28,886 bases of DNA from positions 1 to 28,886 of IMG/VR virus record IMGVR_UViG_3300034356_002607; one strand, given 5' to 3'. Below the pieces are notes generated by a model. That model was not told the DNA's origin. It was given only the letters and a program-made list of their open reading frames with translations, and ran no database searches. The translations under genes and the position numbers were made by a program. This DNA is from a virus. Positions 7,753 through 15,451 of the stretch are shown here, one piece after another. Within the stretch, counting starts at the first letter, position 1, and each line of letters opens with the position of its first letter.

Positions 7753-7944
7753 ATGAATATTATCGTTGTAATTTTATTGGTCATTCATACAGCTTTGTGT
7801 ATGATTGCTGGTTTTTGGATGGGTGTTAATGAAACACATCGTGAAGCATATGAAAATGGTCATATGACTATTGAGCGTGTAGGTGATAAAAGAAATTATC
7901 GCTGGATCGAGACTCATAAAATAGGATACGATTATGATGAGTGA
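7753..7944 (+). CDS. Small membrane protein, 63 aa
   Basis: A 63-residue protein with one N-terminal hydrophobic helix (about residues 3-23) followed by a soluble tail rich in His and Tyr. The helix could be an uncleaved signal anchor. It begins 3 nt after the previous stop in TAAATTATG context. Its end overlaps the next membrane peptide. Function unknown. Confidence 0.7.
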   Translation: MNIIVVILLVIHTALCMIAGFWMGVNETHREAYENGHMTIERVGDKRNYRWIETHKIGYDYDE

Positions 7945-8032
7945 AATATCAATTATTTTATACAGCGTTTCAATGATTATTTTTGCAATTGCCGCTCTTA
8001 TTATTTTTGAAAAATACGACGATGACAAATAA
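7934..8032 (+). CDS. Membrane peptide, 32 aa
   Basis: A 32-residue frame (start ATG 7934, or 7937) with one hydrophobic helix (residues 6-25) and a charged EKYDDDK tail. It overlaps the previous gene's end, and its own stop lies within the next promoter motif (8028-8048). The packing and composition support a real small gene, but at this length it could be chance. Confidence 0.5.
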   Translation: MMSEISIILYSVSMIIFAIAALIIFEKYDDDK

Positions 8033-8048
8033 AAAACTAGAATATAAA
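8028..8048 (+). promoter_or_regulatory. AATAAAAAACTA-type promoter motif
   Basis: AATAAAAAACTA at 8028-8039, 3 nt, TATAAA at 8043-8048, then 7 nt to ATG 8056. A member of the recurring motif family described in findings. Confidence 0.7.
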
Positions 8049-8055
8049 AACACAT

Positions 8056-8310
8056 ATGAATGGTAAATTTTTTAAATGCGATTGCGGACATGGGGGACTT
8101 TATGTGAGTCATGATCCAGATTTTGGAACAGAGTTCGCTCATTTTCAATATGATATTTCTATTGGTTTTCTTTTCAGAATCAAACAAGCGTGGATGACTT
8201 TAAGAGGAAAACCTTACACTGATATGACTATTCTAAATGACCAAGAATTAGCAAATCTCGTTGATCATTTAGCAGAAATTCAAAATCTTGAATACAAAAA
8301 AGATTACTAA
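8056..8310 (+). CDS. Hypothetical protein, paralogue of 3473-3730
   Basis: An 84-residue protein with an N-terminal CDCGHGG cluster and the block KPYTDMTILNDQE, matching the 3473 protein along its whole length. It heads a transcription unit behind the 8028 promoter, with thyX next. Its role is unknown; the shared Cys/Gly cluster suggests a metal site. Confidence 0.8.
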   Translation: MNGKFFKCDCGHGGLYVSHDPDFGTEFAHFQYDISIGFLFRIKQAWMTLRGKPYTDMTILNDQELANLVDHLAEIQNLEYKKDY

Positions 8311-8314
8311 TATT

Positions 8315-8992
8315 ATGATAAATAAAGTAGAACTAATTGGACATTATGGTTCAGACGAAATTATTGCATGTAGTGCATGGACAAGCACATCAAGAGAATT
8401 AAATGATGAAAAGAAATCGCGCATTCCTAAACTCATCGACATGCTCTGGTCTAACGGTCACGAAACACCCTTTGAAAAAGGTAGTGTGCATTTTCTTGTT
8501 GATACCGATGTTAGCGCTCATATTCACCTGCTCAAGCATCGCATTGCTAGTATTAATGCTGAATCAGCCCGATACAAAGAATTGAATGATGATAAGTATT
8601 ACATTCCTACTGATTGGATTGCATTAGACAATGCAGATGAAGATGGTTGTGCTGGCAATTCACATGAATCTATATCTGTTTATAGTTGGGCAGGAGTTCT
8701 TGAAGAGTATACAAAAATGGGCAATAAGTATTATCATCAGTGTCTAGAGGAACTTACACCCATTCTTGGTCGTAAACGTGCAAAAGAAAGCGCACGATTT
8801 TTTAAAACTTACAATTCTCAAATTCAAGCTGATGTACAATTTAATATGAGAAGTTTTGCAAACTTTTTGAAGCTTCGTAACTCTGAGCATGCACAAAAAG
8901 AAATTAGAGAGATTGCTGAGAAGATGCTTGAACTTGTAAAAAATATTGAAGGTGAACCATTTAAACATACAATACAAGCTTGGAAATTTTAA
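8315..8992 (+). CDS. thyX: Flavin-dependent thymidylate synthase ThyX
   Basis: A 225-residue enzyme making dTMP from dUMP with FAD, NADPH and methylene-tetrahydrofolate. The ThyX signature RHR-x7-S is present as KHR-x7-S at residues 74-84 (KHRIASINAESARY), with Lys for the first Arg. The length matches the family (about 220-250). ATG 8315 follows the upstream stop by 4 nt; the frame extension to 8288 is inside the previous gene. It is inserted between the two members of a duplicated gene pair (8056 and 8997). It supplies thymidine for phage DNA synthesis independently of host ThyA. Confidence 0.95.
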   Translation: MINKVELIGHYGSDEIIACSAWTSTSRELNDEKKSRIPKLIDMLWSNGHETPFEKGSVHFLVDTDVSAHIHLLKHRIASINAESARYKELNDDKYYIPTDWIALDNADEDGCAGNSHESISVYSWAGVLEEYTKMGNKYYHQCLEELTPILGRKRAKESARFFKTYNSQIQADVQFNMRSFANFLKLRNSEHAQKEIREIAEKMLELVKNIEGEPFKHTIQAWKF

Positions 8993-8996
8993 TATT

Positions 8997-9293
8997 ATGA
9001 ATTATATGAAAACAGAACCAATTAAAATAACTATCGAAGGTGGATTTCGTCCAGATAAAACCATTCATTTGACACTCGGTCCAGATGCCAATATTGAAGA
9101 TTGGATTGAAACATTCAAAACAATACTTTTCCATCAAACTTTTGATGAAACTATTATAAAAGAAGTATTCGAAACTTGTGAATATAATGAATGGCTTGAT
9201 GAGATAGAATATGACATCAGTGATCTTGAAGATCGTGATGATATTAATATTTCTTGCAAATCTTCTAAACTTAATTGGAAAACTGAATTTTAA
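8997..9293 (+). CDS. Hypothetical protein, paralogue of 3735-4019
   Basis: A 98-residue protein. Residues 6-50 (EPIKITIEGG, IEDWIETFKTIL, HQTF) match the 3735 protein, and both end in NWK(T/Q)EF. ATG 8997 is chosen over ATG 9006 because it reproduces the paralogue's N-terminus (MNY before the shared EPIKI). The middle is acidic and diverged. Function unknown. Confidence 0.8.
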   Translation: MNYMKTEPIKITIEGGFRPDKTIHLTLGPDANIEDWIETFKTILFHQTFDETIIKEVFETCEYNEWLDEIEYDISDLEDRDDINISCKSSKLNWKTEF

Positions 9294-9310
9294 AAAAAGA
9301 TTCACATGGC

Positions 9311-9338
9311 TTAACTAATATCAAATTATATTGGTTAA
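9311..9338. repeat. Inverted repeat (hairpin) before the gene at 9351
   Basis: TTAACTAATAT (9311-9321) and ATATTGGTTAA (9328-9338) pair over 11 positions with one G-U, around a 6-nt loop. No T-tract follows, so it is not a standard intrinsic terminator. It may act as an RNA stability element or operator. Confidence 0.5.
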
Positions 9339-9350
9339 ATAGTCAGATAA

Positions 9351-9563
9351 GTGAACTTCAAAAACAAAGAAGAAGCTATAACTTTACTAAAGGAACATAA
9401 CATAAATGTTTCAAATGACCTGTATGTACTCTACCCAAAAATTGGATTTTTTCCAACCGATGCTTACAAAGCAATAAACTATCTCGTAGACGATTGCGGA
9501 TTTGGATTAAAGTATGTTGATGTCACCTCAATAAATAATTCATATGATTCCTCGAAAAAGTAG
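9351..9563 (+). CDS. Hypothetical protein, 70 aa
   Basis: A 70-residue protein from a GTG start. It looks like a small alpha/beta domain (EEAITLLKEHNINVSND, then VLYPKIGFFPTDAYKAINYL) without a recognisable family. It overlaps the next gene by 20 nt. No ATG start lies upstream in frame. An inverted repeat precedes it. Confidence 0.65.
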   Translation: MNFKNKEEAITLLKEHNINVSNDLYVLYPKIGFFPTDAYKAINYLVDDCGFGLKYVDVTSINNSYDSSKK

Positions 9564-9756
9564 ATTTAGAATTGTTAGACGATCTGATGATAATACCTAT
9601 GACATTCTTTATAATGTTGGAAATGGTAAAGTTGACTTTGTTTCAAATCATGATACATATGAAGAAGCAGAAAGAGAATTAGAAACTGCTACTCAAGAAG
9701 ATATAAATAAATTTAAACAATCATTTAAAGAATTTTTTAACAAACAACAAGCATGA
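9544..9756 (+). CDS. Hypothetical protein, 70 aa
   Basis: A 70-residue protein starting MIPRKSRFRIVRRS. The FRIV start, beta-strand pattern and the YEEAERELE helix resemble the layout of the proteins at 14265 and 28142 (FRIVK/YRIIK then an EEAL helix), perhaps one divergent small family. It overlaps the next gene by 4 nt (ATGA). Function unknown. Confidence 0.7.
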   Translation: MIPRKSRFRIVRRSDDNTYDILYNVGNGKVDFVSNHDTYEEAERELETATQEDINKFKQSFKEFFNKQQA

Positions 9757-10868
9757 ATATAAAACAACAAGTAATCCAAGCCAAACGAGACGGAATGTCA
9801 TTTAATGAAATTCAAAGAACCTTTGGCGTTCCTCGTTCAACAGCTTTTGATTGGGTCAAAGCTTATGAAAAACAATCTCAATCAAATTATGATACCGACT
9901 TTTTCAATTTCGAGTCAGGTAGTGATAATGAAGTTCAAGGACATATAAATGAGAATCTTCAAAGAGAAAAACCAACAAGATTTAAAAAGACAGAAGATGA
10001 GGTATTTTCTTTCTTGGAACAATTAGCTCCCATCAATGTAACAGTTCCACAATCCACAGCATACAGTAAGTCATCTGAAAATTATGCATTGGTTATTGGA
10101 GATATGCATTTTCCAAAACACTGCCCAAAAACACTTGATGTGTTTTTTGAAGTAGTCGCAGAATTAAGACCGAAAACTATTGTTTTAAATGGCGACACTC
10201 TTGATCTTTTTGCAGTGTCTCGTTATTCAAAAGACATTCGTCATCAATATTCATTGCTTGATGAAAGAGTAGCGTATCAATCTTTCTTAAAGGAACTTAT
10301 AAGTTTATCACCAGAAGATACTACAATTTATGAAGTAAATGCTAATCATAGCGGTAACGATGTTAATGGTCGTTGGTGGCGCTATCTATCTGAAAGAATC
10401 GGTGAACTTGGATGTTTACCAGAAATTAGAGAAAGACTCTCATATGAAGAAATATTTTTAGGTGAATATAATAAACATGTAAATCTGGTAGATTATGTTA
10501 ATTTGACTGATGACTTTGTTATCATGCATGGTGATGTTGTTCGTAAGAATGGTGGATATTCAGCTAGAGGTATGCTTGATAAGTTTAACATCTCATTGAT
10601 GCATAACCATACCCATAGATTTGGCGCTACAGCGCAAAGAATTCCTGGTATTGGTAAGCGTCCAGATACACAGGTTTATGCTTGGGAGAACGCTTGTGCA
10701 TGTGATCTTAAGCCTGTCTATGCATCTGCTCCTAATTGGCAGAATGGCTTTAGTATTGTTGGATTAGATGAATGTAATGGCATTCAACCTTATTCGGTTG
10801 AACAAGTCAGAGTTGATAATGGAATGGCTCATGTATCCACCCTTGGAAAAACTATCGTAGCAAGTTAA
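9753..10868 (+). CDS. HTH domain fused to a metallophosphoesterase
   Basis: A 371-residue fusion. Residues 1-40 form a transposase/recombinase-type helix-turn-helix (MSFNEIQRTFGVPRSTAFDWV). A charged linker runs to about residue 105. The phosphoesterase domain follows with GDMHF (D117, H119), LNGDTLD (147-151), NANHSG (196-201, in place of GNHE), MHGD and HNHTHR. Both halves keep their key motifs. The HTH suggests the enzyme is brought to DNA, so a nuclease or DNA-end phosphatase role is possible but not shown. Start ATG 9753 overlaps the upstream stop. Confidence 0.85.
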   Translation: MNIKQQVIQAKRDGMSFNEIQRTFGVPRSTAFDWVKAYEKQSQSNYDTDFFNFESGSDNEVQGHINENLQREKPTRFKKTEDEVFSFLEQLAPINVTVPQSTAYSKSSENYALVIGDMHFPKHCPKTLDVFFEVVAELRPKTIVLNGDTLDLFAVSRYSKDIRHQYSLLDERVAYQSFLKELISLSPEDTTIYEVNANHSGNDVNGRWWRYLSERIGELGCLPEIRERLSYEEIFLGEYNKHVNLVDYVNLTDDFVIMHGDVVRKNGGYSARGMLDKFNISLMHNHTHRFGATAQRIPGIGKRPDTQVYAWENACACDLKPVYASAPNWQNGFSIVGLDECNGIQPYSVEQVRVDNGMAHVSTLGKTIVAS

Positions 10869-10876
10869 ATATTACA

Positions 10877-11761
10877 GTGGACAGTTTCGATATTTTCTTT
10901 GAAAAAAGAGAAAAAAACCCTCTTAGAAAGCAGGAATTGAAAGAGCTTAAAACTCTTTCAAAACAATCTGTGTTTAAGAGAGAACTTTCTAAAAAATTAA
11001 AACAGCAAAAAGTTCAAGATACTTATAAATTATTAAAATTAAGAAATCCAGAATCTGCTGATAGATTTTTAAAACAAACCGAAGAAAAATTAAGAGAGCG
11101 TATATTAAAACCAACGGTATCAAAAAGAAACTATATTAAATTTGTCATACGTGGCGTTGATGAATTAAGTCATCAAGGTATTGAAATCAATATCAAAAAA
11201 GATGAAAAATTTCTTAATACTCCAAGTAGAATAAGAGTAATAGATCAATTAAAAGTTACAGTTCCTGAATTTTTAAAAAAAGTTTATGGTATTTTACCAT
11301 TAAAAAGACCAAAGATCGTAATTACAGATATAAAAAACGAAAATATATCATATGATCCGAAAGACATTGTACCTGCTTATTATTCCAGAGGAGTGATTTA
11401 TTTAGATCAACACTATACCAATAGACCAGATTTTTTGTTGCATGAATATGCTCACTTTATTGCTGATTTAATTCCAAAACAATCATATCCAATATTATTA
11501 AAAGCGTATGTGGATATGTTAGACGAATACCATAGAAGAATTAAAAAGAAAAAAACATATAGATTGCAAGATTCTAAAAAAGAAGATTACAAATTACAAA
11601 GAGAAAAGATAGCCAAACTTATGAAATGGCCATCTGCTTATTCTGTAAGTAATCCCGATGAATTTTTTGCAGAGATAATCACAAATTGGAAAAATGTGCC
11701 TAATAATGTAGCAACATATAAATTTAAAAATGCAGTTAAACAAGTAATAACAAGACTATGA
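10877..11761 (+). CDS. HExxH metallopeptidase-like protein
   Basis: A 294-residue protein from a GTG start. The N-terminal ~85 residues are lysine-rich and helical. A zincin-like domain follows with HEYAH at 189-193 (FLLHEYAHFIADL) and the downstream NPDEFFAE (E266), a good candidate third zinc ligand. It is very basic overall. There is no signal peptide, so it is cytoplasmic or virion-borne. It may be a peptidase for phage or host proteins. The stop overlaps the next ATG (ATGA). Confidence 0.75.
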   Translation: MDSFDIFFEKREKNPLRKQELKELKTLSKQSVFKRELSKKLKQQKVQDTYKLLKLRNPESADRFLKQTEEKLRERILKPTVSKRNYIKFVIRGVDELSHQGIEINIKKDEKFLNTPSRIRVIDQLKVTVPEFLKKVYGILPLKRPKIVITDIKNENISYDPKDIVPAYYSRGVIYLDQHYTNRPDFLLHEYAHFIADLIPKQSYPILLKAYVDMLDEYHRRIKKKKTYRLQDSKKEDYKLQREKIAKLMKWPSAYSVSNPDEFFAEIITNWKNVPNNVATYKFKNAVKQVITRL

Positions 11762-11952
11762 GCAAAGGTAAATACGAAGCGGAAATCAACAATTATTATT
11801 TCATCATGAATGATGATGATGTTATTGAAGTTTGGAGCGATTACGATGGGGAACATCCCGAAAGTTACATTTATGTAAGGGCTGGATCTATCAAAAATGA
11901 AAAAGACTTCCATTGGGAAATTTCTGATTGGTTCATTAAGAATTTCGAATAA
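11758..11952 (+). CDS. Small acidic hypothetical protein
   Basis: A 64-residue acidic protein with many aromatic residues (NNYYFIMNDDD, YIYVRAG, WEISDWFIKNF), probably a small beta-rich domain. It overlaps the upstream gene by 4 nt and is followed by a promoter motif, so it ends its transcription unit. No family is recognised. Confidence 0.7.
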   Translation: MSKGKYEAEINNYYFIMNDDDVIEVWSDYDGEHPESYIYVRAGSIKNEKDFHWEISDWFIKNFE

Positions 11953-11961
11953 AGATTCATT

Positions 11962-11982
11962 AATAAAAAACTAGAGTAATCT
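11962..11982 (+). promoter_or_regulatory. AATAAAAAACTA-type promoter motif
   Basis: AATAAAAAACTA at 11962-11973, 3 nt, TAATCT at 11977-11982, 6 nt to ATG 11989. The geometry predicts a leaderless message for the ATPase gene. Confidence 0.7.
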
Positions 11983-11988
11983 AACGTC

Positions 11989-12945
11989 ATGTTATTAAAT
12001 CACGAACATGTTGAATTTACTCGTATTGGAGATGTATCCATTCCAAGTAGTTACTTTAATAGAATTAAAACAGGCGATGATGAATTAGATTCTATATTCG
12101 GAGATGGTATATTGCCAGGATCTACGATGACTTTAATAGCAAAACCAGGAACTGGTAAAAGTGTATTTTCTTTAATTCTTTCAGAAAAGTTAACAACCAA
12201 GGGATACAAGGTTGGTTATACATCTGGAGAAGAAGATATTAGACAAATCGCATACAATGCGAAGCGTTTGAATGTTAAAAATTTAAAAATTGCCACAATC
12301 ACAAATGTAGATGAAATCGTACAGCATATGAAGAATATGGATTTCTTGGTGATTGATAGCTTTCAATGTTTAACAACCGATAATGATTTGAATTCAAGAC
12401 AAAAGGTTCAATATTTTGTCAATACATTGATTAAAAAAGCTAAAGTATACGATTGCGCTTTGCTTTTCATTGTTCAAATGACAACAAGCGGAGAACTGAA
12501 AGGCGGAACTACTTTACCATATGCTGTTGATGTTAATTTGAAAATTGACAAAGACGAAGAACTTGGTAAAGATTATAGAATAATCAATGTTTACAAGAAT
12601 AGATTCGGACCAACAGCACAATACAAAGCAATCATGGAATCATCTGGATATACATTTTTGGGAGCGTATGAACCAGAGGAAAAAGTAAAAACCTCAAAAG
12701 TTTCAATATCACAAACAAGGAAGAATCATATCATTAATATGGTAGAACCACCTTTGATTACTGTTGCGCGTGTATCTGAAGAACTTGACATTAGCACACA
12801 AACTGCTAATAATATATTGAGAGAGTTGGTTGCAGAAAATAAATTATGCAAATATGGCAGAGGATCAGAATCAGTATGGAAAGTGAATTCAATAAAAGAT
12901 GAAACTTTTCTAAAAGAATTAGTCAAACAATTAGAATCGAAATAA
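11989..12945 (+). CDS. RecA/RadA-type ATPase with C-terminal winged helix
   Basis: A 318-residue protein. Walker A AKPGTGKS is at residues 51-58, and Walker B FLVID at about 119-123. The GYTSGEED segment and the overall order match the RecA-superfamily core of RadA/KaiC/DnaB-type proteins. A polar linker follows residue 230. A C-terminal winged helix-turn-helix (ITVARVSEELDISTQTANNI) probably binds DNA. It could be a recombination mediator, Sak4-like annealing factor or helicase-like loader; I cannot decide which. It is leaderless by promoter geometry and overlaps the next gene by 1 nt (TAATG). Confidence 0.85.
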   Translation: MLLNHEHVEFTRIGDVSIPSSYFNRIKTGDDELDSIFGDGILPGSTMTLIAKPGTGKSVFSLILSEKLTTKGYKVGYTSGEEDIRQIAYNAKRLNVKNLKIATITNVDEIVQHMKNMDFLVIDSFQCLTTDNDLNSRQKVQYFVNTLIKKAKVYDCALLFIVQMTTSGELKGGTTLPYAVDVNLKIDKDEELGKDYRIINVYKNRFGPTAQYKAIMESSGYTFLGAYEPEEKVKTSKVSISQTRKNHIINMVEPPLITVARVSEELDISTQTANNILRELVAENKLCKYGRGSESVWKVNSIKDETFLKELVKQLESK

Positions 12946-13250
12946 TGAAAAAAGAAAAAGTAATTGAAATCCCAGTATCAATAGTCGAAGAAAACTTAAC
13001 AACATCAGAACTTGGTTCTGTAGTCGTGTTGATGGCATCGCCACATTTAAATTGGGCAGCCAAACAATTATGGCAAATTGATAAAACATTTTCAAAAGAT
13101 TTGTTAAGTTTGCAACATCAAAAAATAGTAAATCAAGATGAACAAGGAAACATTACAGTATCTTTTGGAATTCAAGGAAACGTTGAAGAATTTACTACAG
13201 AGCAACCAAACTCTGAAGGATCTTCTGCAGAACAACCAGAAGAACAATAA
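12945..13250 (+). CDS. Hypothetical protein with acidic tail
   Basis: A 101-residue protein coupled to the ATPase gene (TAATG). The first ~75 residues look folded and alpha/beta, and the last ~20 are Ser, Glu, Gln and Pro-rich and disordered. An acidic disordered tail next to a DNA-binding ATPase is reminiscent of partner proteins such as SSB tails, but no OB-fold motif is evident. Function unknown. Confidence 0.7.
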   Translation: MKKEKVIEIPVSIVEENLTTSELGSVVVLMASPHLNWAAKQLWQIDKTFSKDLLSLQHQKIVNQDEQGNITVSFGIQGNVEEFTTEQPNSEGSSAEQPEEQ

Positions 13251-13315
13251 GATAATAAAATTGGTTTTGTTTTGCATTGTGGTATATTTGTTTATAAAAA
13301 CTCTAAAAAAGAATT

Positions 13316-13336
13316 AATAAAAAACTAATTTAGTAT
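13316..13336 (+). promoter_or_regulatory. AATAAAAAACTA-type promoter motif
   Basis: AATAAAAAACTA at 13316-13327, 3 nt, TAGTAT at 13331-13336, 6 nt (AAGGGC) to ATG 13343. Confidence 0.7.
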
Positions 13337-13342
13337 AAGGGC

Positions 13343-13918
13343 ATGCAAGCAATAACCCCAACTCAAATCACCAACTTCAATCGTAACGATTATGAACTGC
13401 AATCGTTTTGGCTTTTCAGCATGTTTGTTGCTGGAAAGAATAGCGACTACGCTAGTAAATGTCTCGCTCGACTTTTAAACAAAGATGTCCTTCCATTTGA
13501 ATACCTACAAAACCTTGGTGAAGTCGGCATTCACAATGCTCTTGTTGCTTCTCGTATCGGTCAGTATAACAGACTCACCAAAGCTATTTTGGATTCTCTT
13601 AATCTTGATTTGCGCAATTGCTCTTTGGAAGATCTTTTACAAATTCGTGGTGTTGGACCGAAAACTGCTCGTTTCTTTTTGTTGCATACTAGACAGAATT
13701 GTGAGTGTGCCGTACTTGATACTCATATTCTTGCTTGGATGCGTGATAACGGTGTCGATGACGCTCCAGAAAGTACACCTCAAAATCAAAAACTTTATCA
13801 ACAACTAGAAAAACAATTTTTGTTTCTTGCAAAACATAATTTCCCACATATGAGTGTGGCGCAAATTGATCTTATGATTTGGATGAAACAAAGTGGTAGA
13901 CTAAAAGACGAAATCTAA
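13343..13918 (+). CDS. HhH-GPD base-excision DNA glycosylase/lyase
   Basis: A 191-residue protein. The helix-hairpin-helix is IRGVGPKTARFFLL (from residue 101), with K107 at the position of the EndoIII/OGG catalytic lysine. LDTHIL follows with D126, the conserved catalytic Asp, 19 residues later. This predicts a bifunctional glycosylase with AP-lyase activity. There is no C-terminal Fe-S cysteine cluster, so it is closer to the OGG2/AGOG style than to EndoIII. Together with the UVDE-type gene at 16778 it gives a phage-encoded repair set. It is predicted leaderless. Confidence 0.85.
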   Translation: MQAITPTQITNFNRNDYELQSFWLFSMFVAGKNSDYASKCLARLLNKDVLPFEYLQNLGEVGIHNALVASRIGQYNRLTKAILDSLNLDLRNCSLEDLLQIRGVGPKTARFFLLHTRQNCECAVLDTHILAWMRDNGVDDAPESTPQNQKLYQQLEKQFLFLAKHNFPHMSVAQIDLMIWMKQSGRLKDEI

Positions 13919-13929
13919 TTACAAAAAAT

Positions 13930-14247
13930 ATGAATACATTAACTAATATAATCGAAATCGGCATATGGACATCAGTTATTTTTTCAATACTGTTTGTTGC
14001 AATAAGAGCGTTTGTTTGTTATTTTTACAATCCTAAAGATTACTCGGAGGGATGTGAAGCCGATAGCATCATCGACTATGATGTGACTTATAAAGAAGAG
14101 AAGATGGAAAATAAAACAAGTAAGCCTAAGCGTACTCGTAAAGCTAAAACGCCCGAAGAACCAGCAAAGAAAAAAGCCGCTCGTAAATCTAAAACATCCA
14201 CAGAACCAGCAAAGAAAAAACCCGCTCGTAAGAAAAAAGAGTCTTGA
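13930..14247 (+). CDS. Membrane-anchored protein with histone-like Lys/Ala/Pro tail
   Basis: A 105-residue protein. Residues 7-31 form one membrane helix. An acidic stretch follows (EGCEADSIIDYD). From about residue 60 to the end it is a lysine-rich low-complexity tail with two imperfect copies of EPAKKK(A/P)ARK, like histone H1 or AlgP tails. With the N-terminus in the membrane, the basic tail could hold DNA or RNA at the membrane. That role is inferred from composition only. It lies 11 nt after the glycosylase gene. Confidence 0.7.
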   Translation: MNTLTNIIEIGIWTSVIFSILFVAIRAFVCYFYNPKDYSEGCEADSIIDYDVTYKEEKMENKTSKPKRTRKAKTPEEPAKKKAARKSKTSTEPAKKKPARKKKES

Positions 14248-14264
14248 TACAATAAACAAAACAT

Positions 14265-14534
14265 ATGCCAAAATTCAGAATCGTAAAGGAATCTCGTCAT
14301 AGAAACTCTCGCCTAGCTAAAGCGAAGTATTACATTCAAAGAAAATGGTTATTCGGGTGGCACGATATTGTACCGTATGATATCGATTCTGAGTTTTATG
14401 GCAGGGGGTTGAGTTGGGATACCTTTGAAGAGGCTCTCGAAGTTTATCAAGAGATTGAAGAAGTTCTAAAAATTAACAGAAAAGGTCCAGAGGTTGTCTG
14501 GCCAAAATCAGAACACGGTTCATACTATCCATAA
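14265..14534 (+). CDS. Hypothetical protein, related to 28142-28402
   Basis: An 89-residue basic protein: FRIVKES, YYIQRKWLFGWHDI, FEEALEVYQEI and PEVVWP. The 28142 protein shows YRIIKRR, YHVERKVLCFWFDI, SKEEALAII and KEVVW in the same order, so the two look like diverged paralogues. It is probably a small beta-sheet domain plus a helix. Function unknown. Confidence 0.75.
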   Translation: MPKFRIVKESRHRNSRLAKAKYYIQRKWLFGWHDIVPYDIDSEFYGRGLSWDTFEEALEVYQEIEEVLKINRKGPEVVWPKSEHGSYYP

Positions 14535-14537
14535 ATT

Positions 14538-14792
14538 ATGACTGACGAACAACTGAAAATAATTATTGCTGAACATTGCGGCTGGGATTGTAATCCAGAG
14601 GAAGCTAAAGATTGGGACTCTAGTAGGAGATGGATAAAACACCCACAGAATGGACTGCTGTTTAATCTTGCAAATGTATTGGTTGAAGCTGAAGATAATT
14701 TAACTGACAATCAGTTTAAGAAATATATCCGTGCATGCGCAGTAGTATATCTAAAAGTTATTGGAAAATGGGAAGGAGAGAGTGATGAGTGA
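14538..14792 (+). CDS. Hypothetical protein, 84 aa
   Basis: An 84-residue acidic helical protein, with Cys and Trp clusters in the N-terminal half (HCGWDCNPEEAKDWD). It follows the previous stop by 3 nt (TAAATTATG). Its 3' end carries the Shine-Dalgarno of the next gene and overlaps that gene's start by 8 nt. No family is recognised. Confidence 0.7.
   Translation: MTDEQLKIIIAEHCGWDCNPEEAKDWDSSRRWIKHPQNGLLFNLANVLVEAEDNLTDNQFKKYIRACAVVYLKVIGKWEGESDE
14773..14778 (+). promoter_or_regulatory. Shine-Dalgarno AAGGAG (rare in this window)
   Basis: AAGGAG lies 6 nt before ATG 14785 and decides that start over the frame extension to 14761. Almost no other gene here has such a site. Confidence 0.7.
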
Positions 14793-15432
14793 TACTCCAC
14801 GAATGGATTCAGCATTCAATCAACCCACATCCACAACCCCAAGGATGAATTGGCAACTCGATCAATGTTATCGAGAAGGTTGCAAATTAGAACGCAACCT
14901 TGCTGAGGCGCAAAACCTATTGAAGCAATGCTTGTCAGCCATGCCAGTCGGCTACATTCCAACGCACACAGCGGAGAACCTACCTGAGATGATTGGCGAC
15001 TTAGCGAAAGCACTCGCCGAAGAAACAACTGAGCGAGAAAATCTCGAACGCGAACTCGCCGCCGTGACAGAGCAACGCAACGAGACAAGTCACAATCTCG
15101 CTTCAATTGTCGCCGCAATTCTCAAGCGGGATAGTCGAGACGTTTTCGACATGTCGGCAACCGACCGCCTTGCAGAGCTTCATGCCGCAGAGCGTCAGCG
15201 CAACGAAGCAGTTGACAATTATGAAACTGCCGTGCTACGTGAACATCGTATGCAGGAGCAACGCGATGAAGCATTAAGCGATTTGAAAATTACTCAAGAA
15301 GCATGGATACAAGCCAAGGTAGAAAGAGTAGAAGCATTACGTGAACGCGATGAAGCGAGAGAGACTGCTGAAAGGTATCGTTTAGAGGCAAATGCTATAA
15401 TGATGCAACGTGATGTGTTGAGATTTAACTAA
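14785..15432 (+). CDS. Long coiled-coil protein of foreign composition
   Basis: A 215-residue protein starting MSDTPRMDS. A long alpha-helical coiled coil covers residues ~30-210, with repeated RE, AE and ERxEA patterns and no catalytic motif. Its codons use far more GCC, CGC and CTC than the neighbours, and the DNA is visibly richer in G+C up to about 15260, after which it drifts back. It also has a clear Shine-Dalgarno. Both traits suggest recent transfer from another genome. Proteins starting with SDTPRTD plus a coiled coil occur in various phage and bacterial genomes as I recall them. Function unknown. Confidence 0.75.
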   Translation: MSDTPRMDSAFNQPTSTTPRMNWQLDQCYREGCKLERNLAEAQNLLKQCLSAMPVGYIPTHTAENLPEMIGDLAKALAEETTERENLERELAAVTEQRNETSHNLASIVAAILKRDSRDVFDMSATDRLAELHAAERQRNEAVDNYETAVLREHRMQEQRDEALSDLKITQEAWIQAKVERVEALRERDEARETAERYRLEANAIMMQRDVLRFN

Positions 15433-15451
15433 TTAAAAACTAACATACAAT
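15431..15451 (+). promoter_or_regulatory. AATTAAAAACTA-type promoter motif
   Basis: AATTAAAAACTA at 15431-15442 (overlapping the upstream stop), 3 nt, TACAAT at 15446-15451, 6 nt to ATG 15458. Confidence 0.7.

Noticed and set aside
7774-8187. Minus-strand ORF of 137 codons
   Set aside because: It covers three plus-strand small genes and a promoter motif; its composition (Ile, Phe, Ser) is that of the complement of AT-rich coding DNA.
8961-9305. Minus-strand ORF of 114 codons
   Set aside because: It is the mirror of the 8997 gene, which is supported by a paralogue at 3735 and by its operon context; the minus product is low complexity with many Phe, Ile and Asn.
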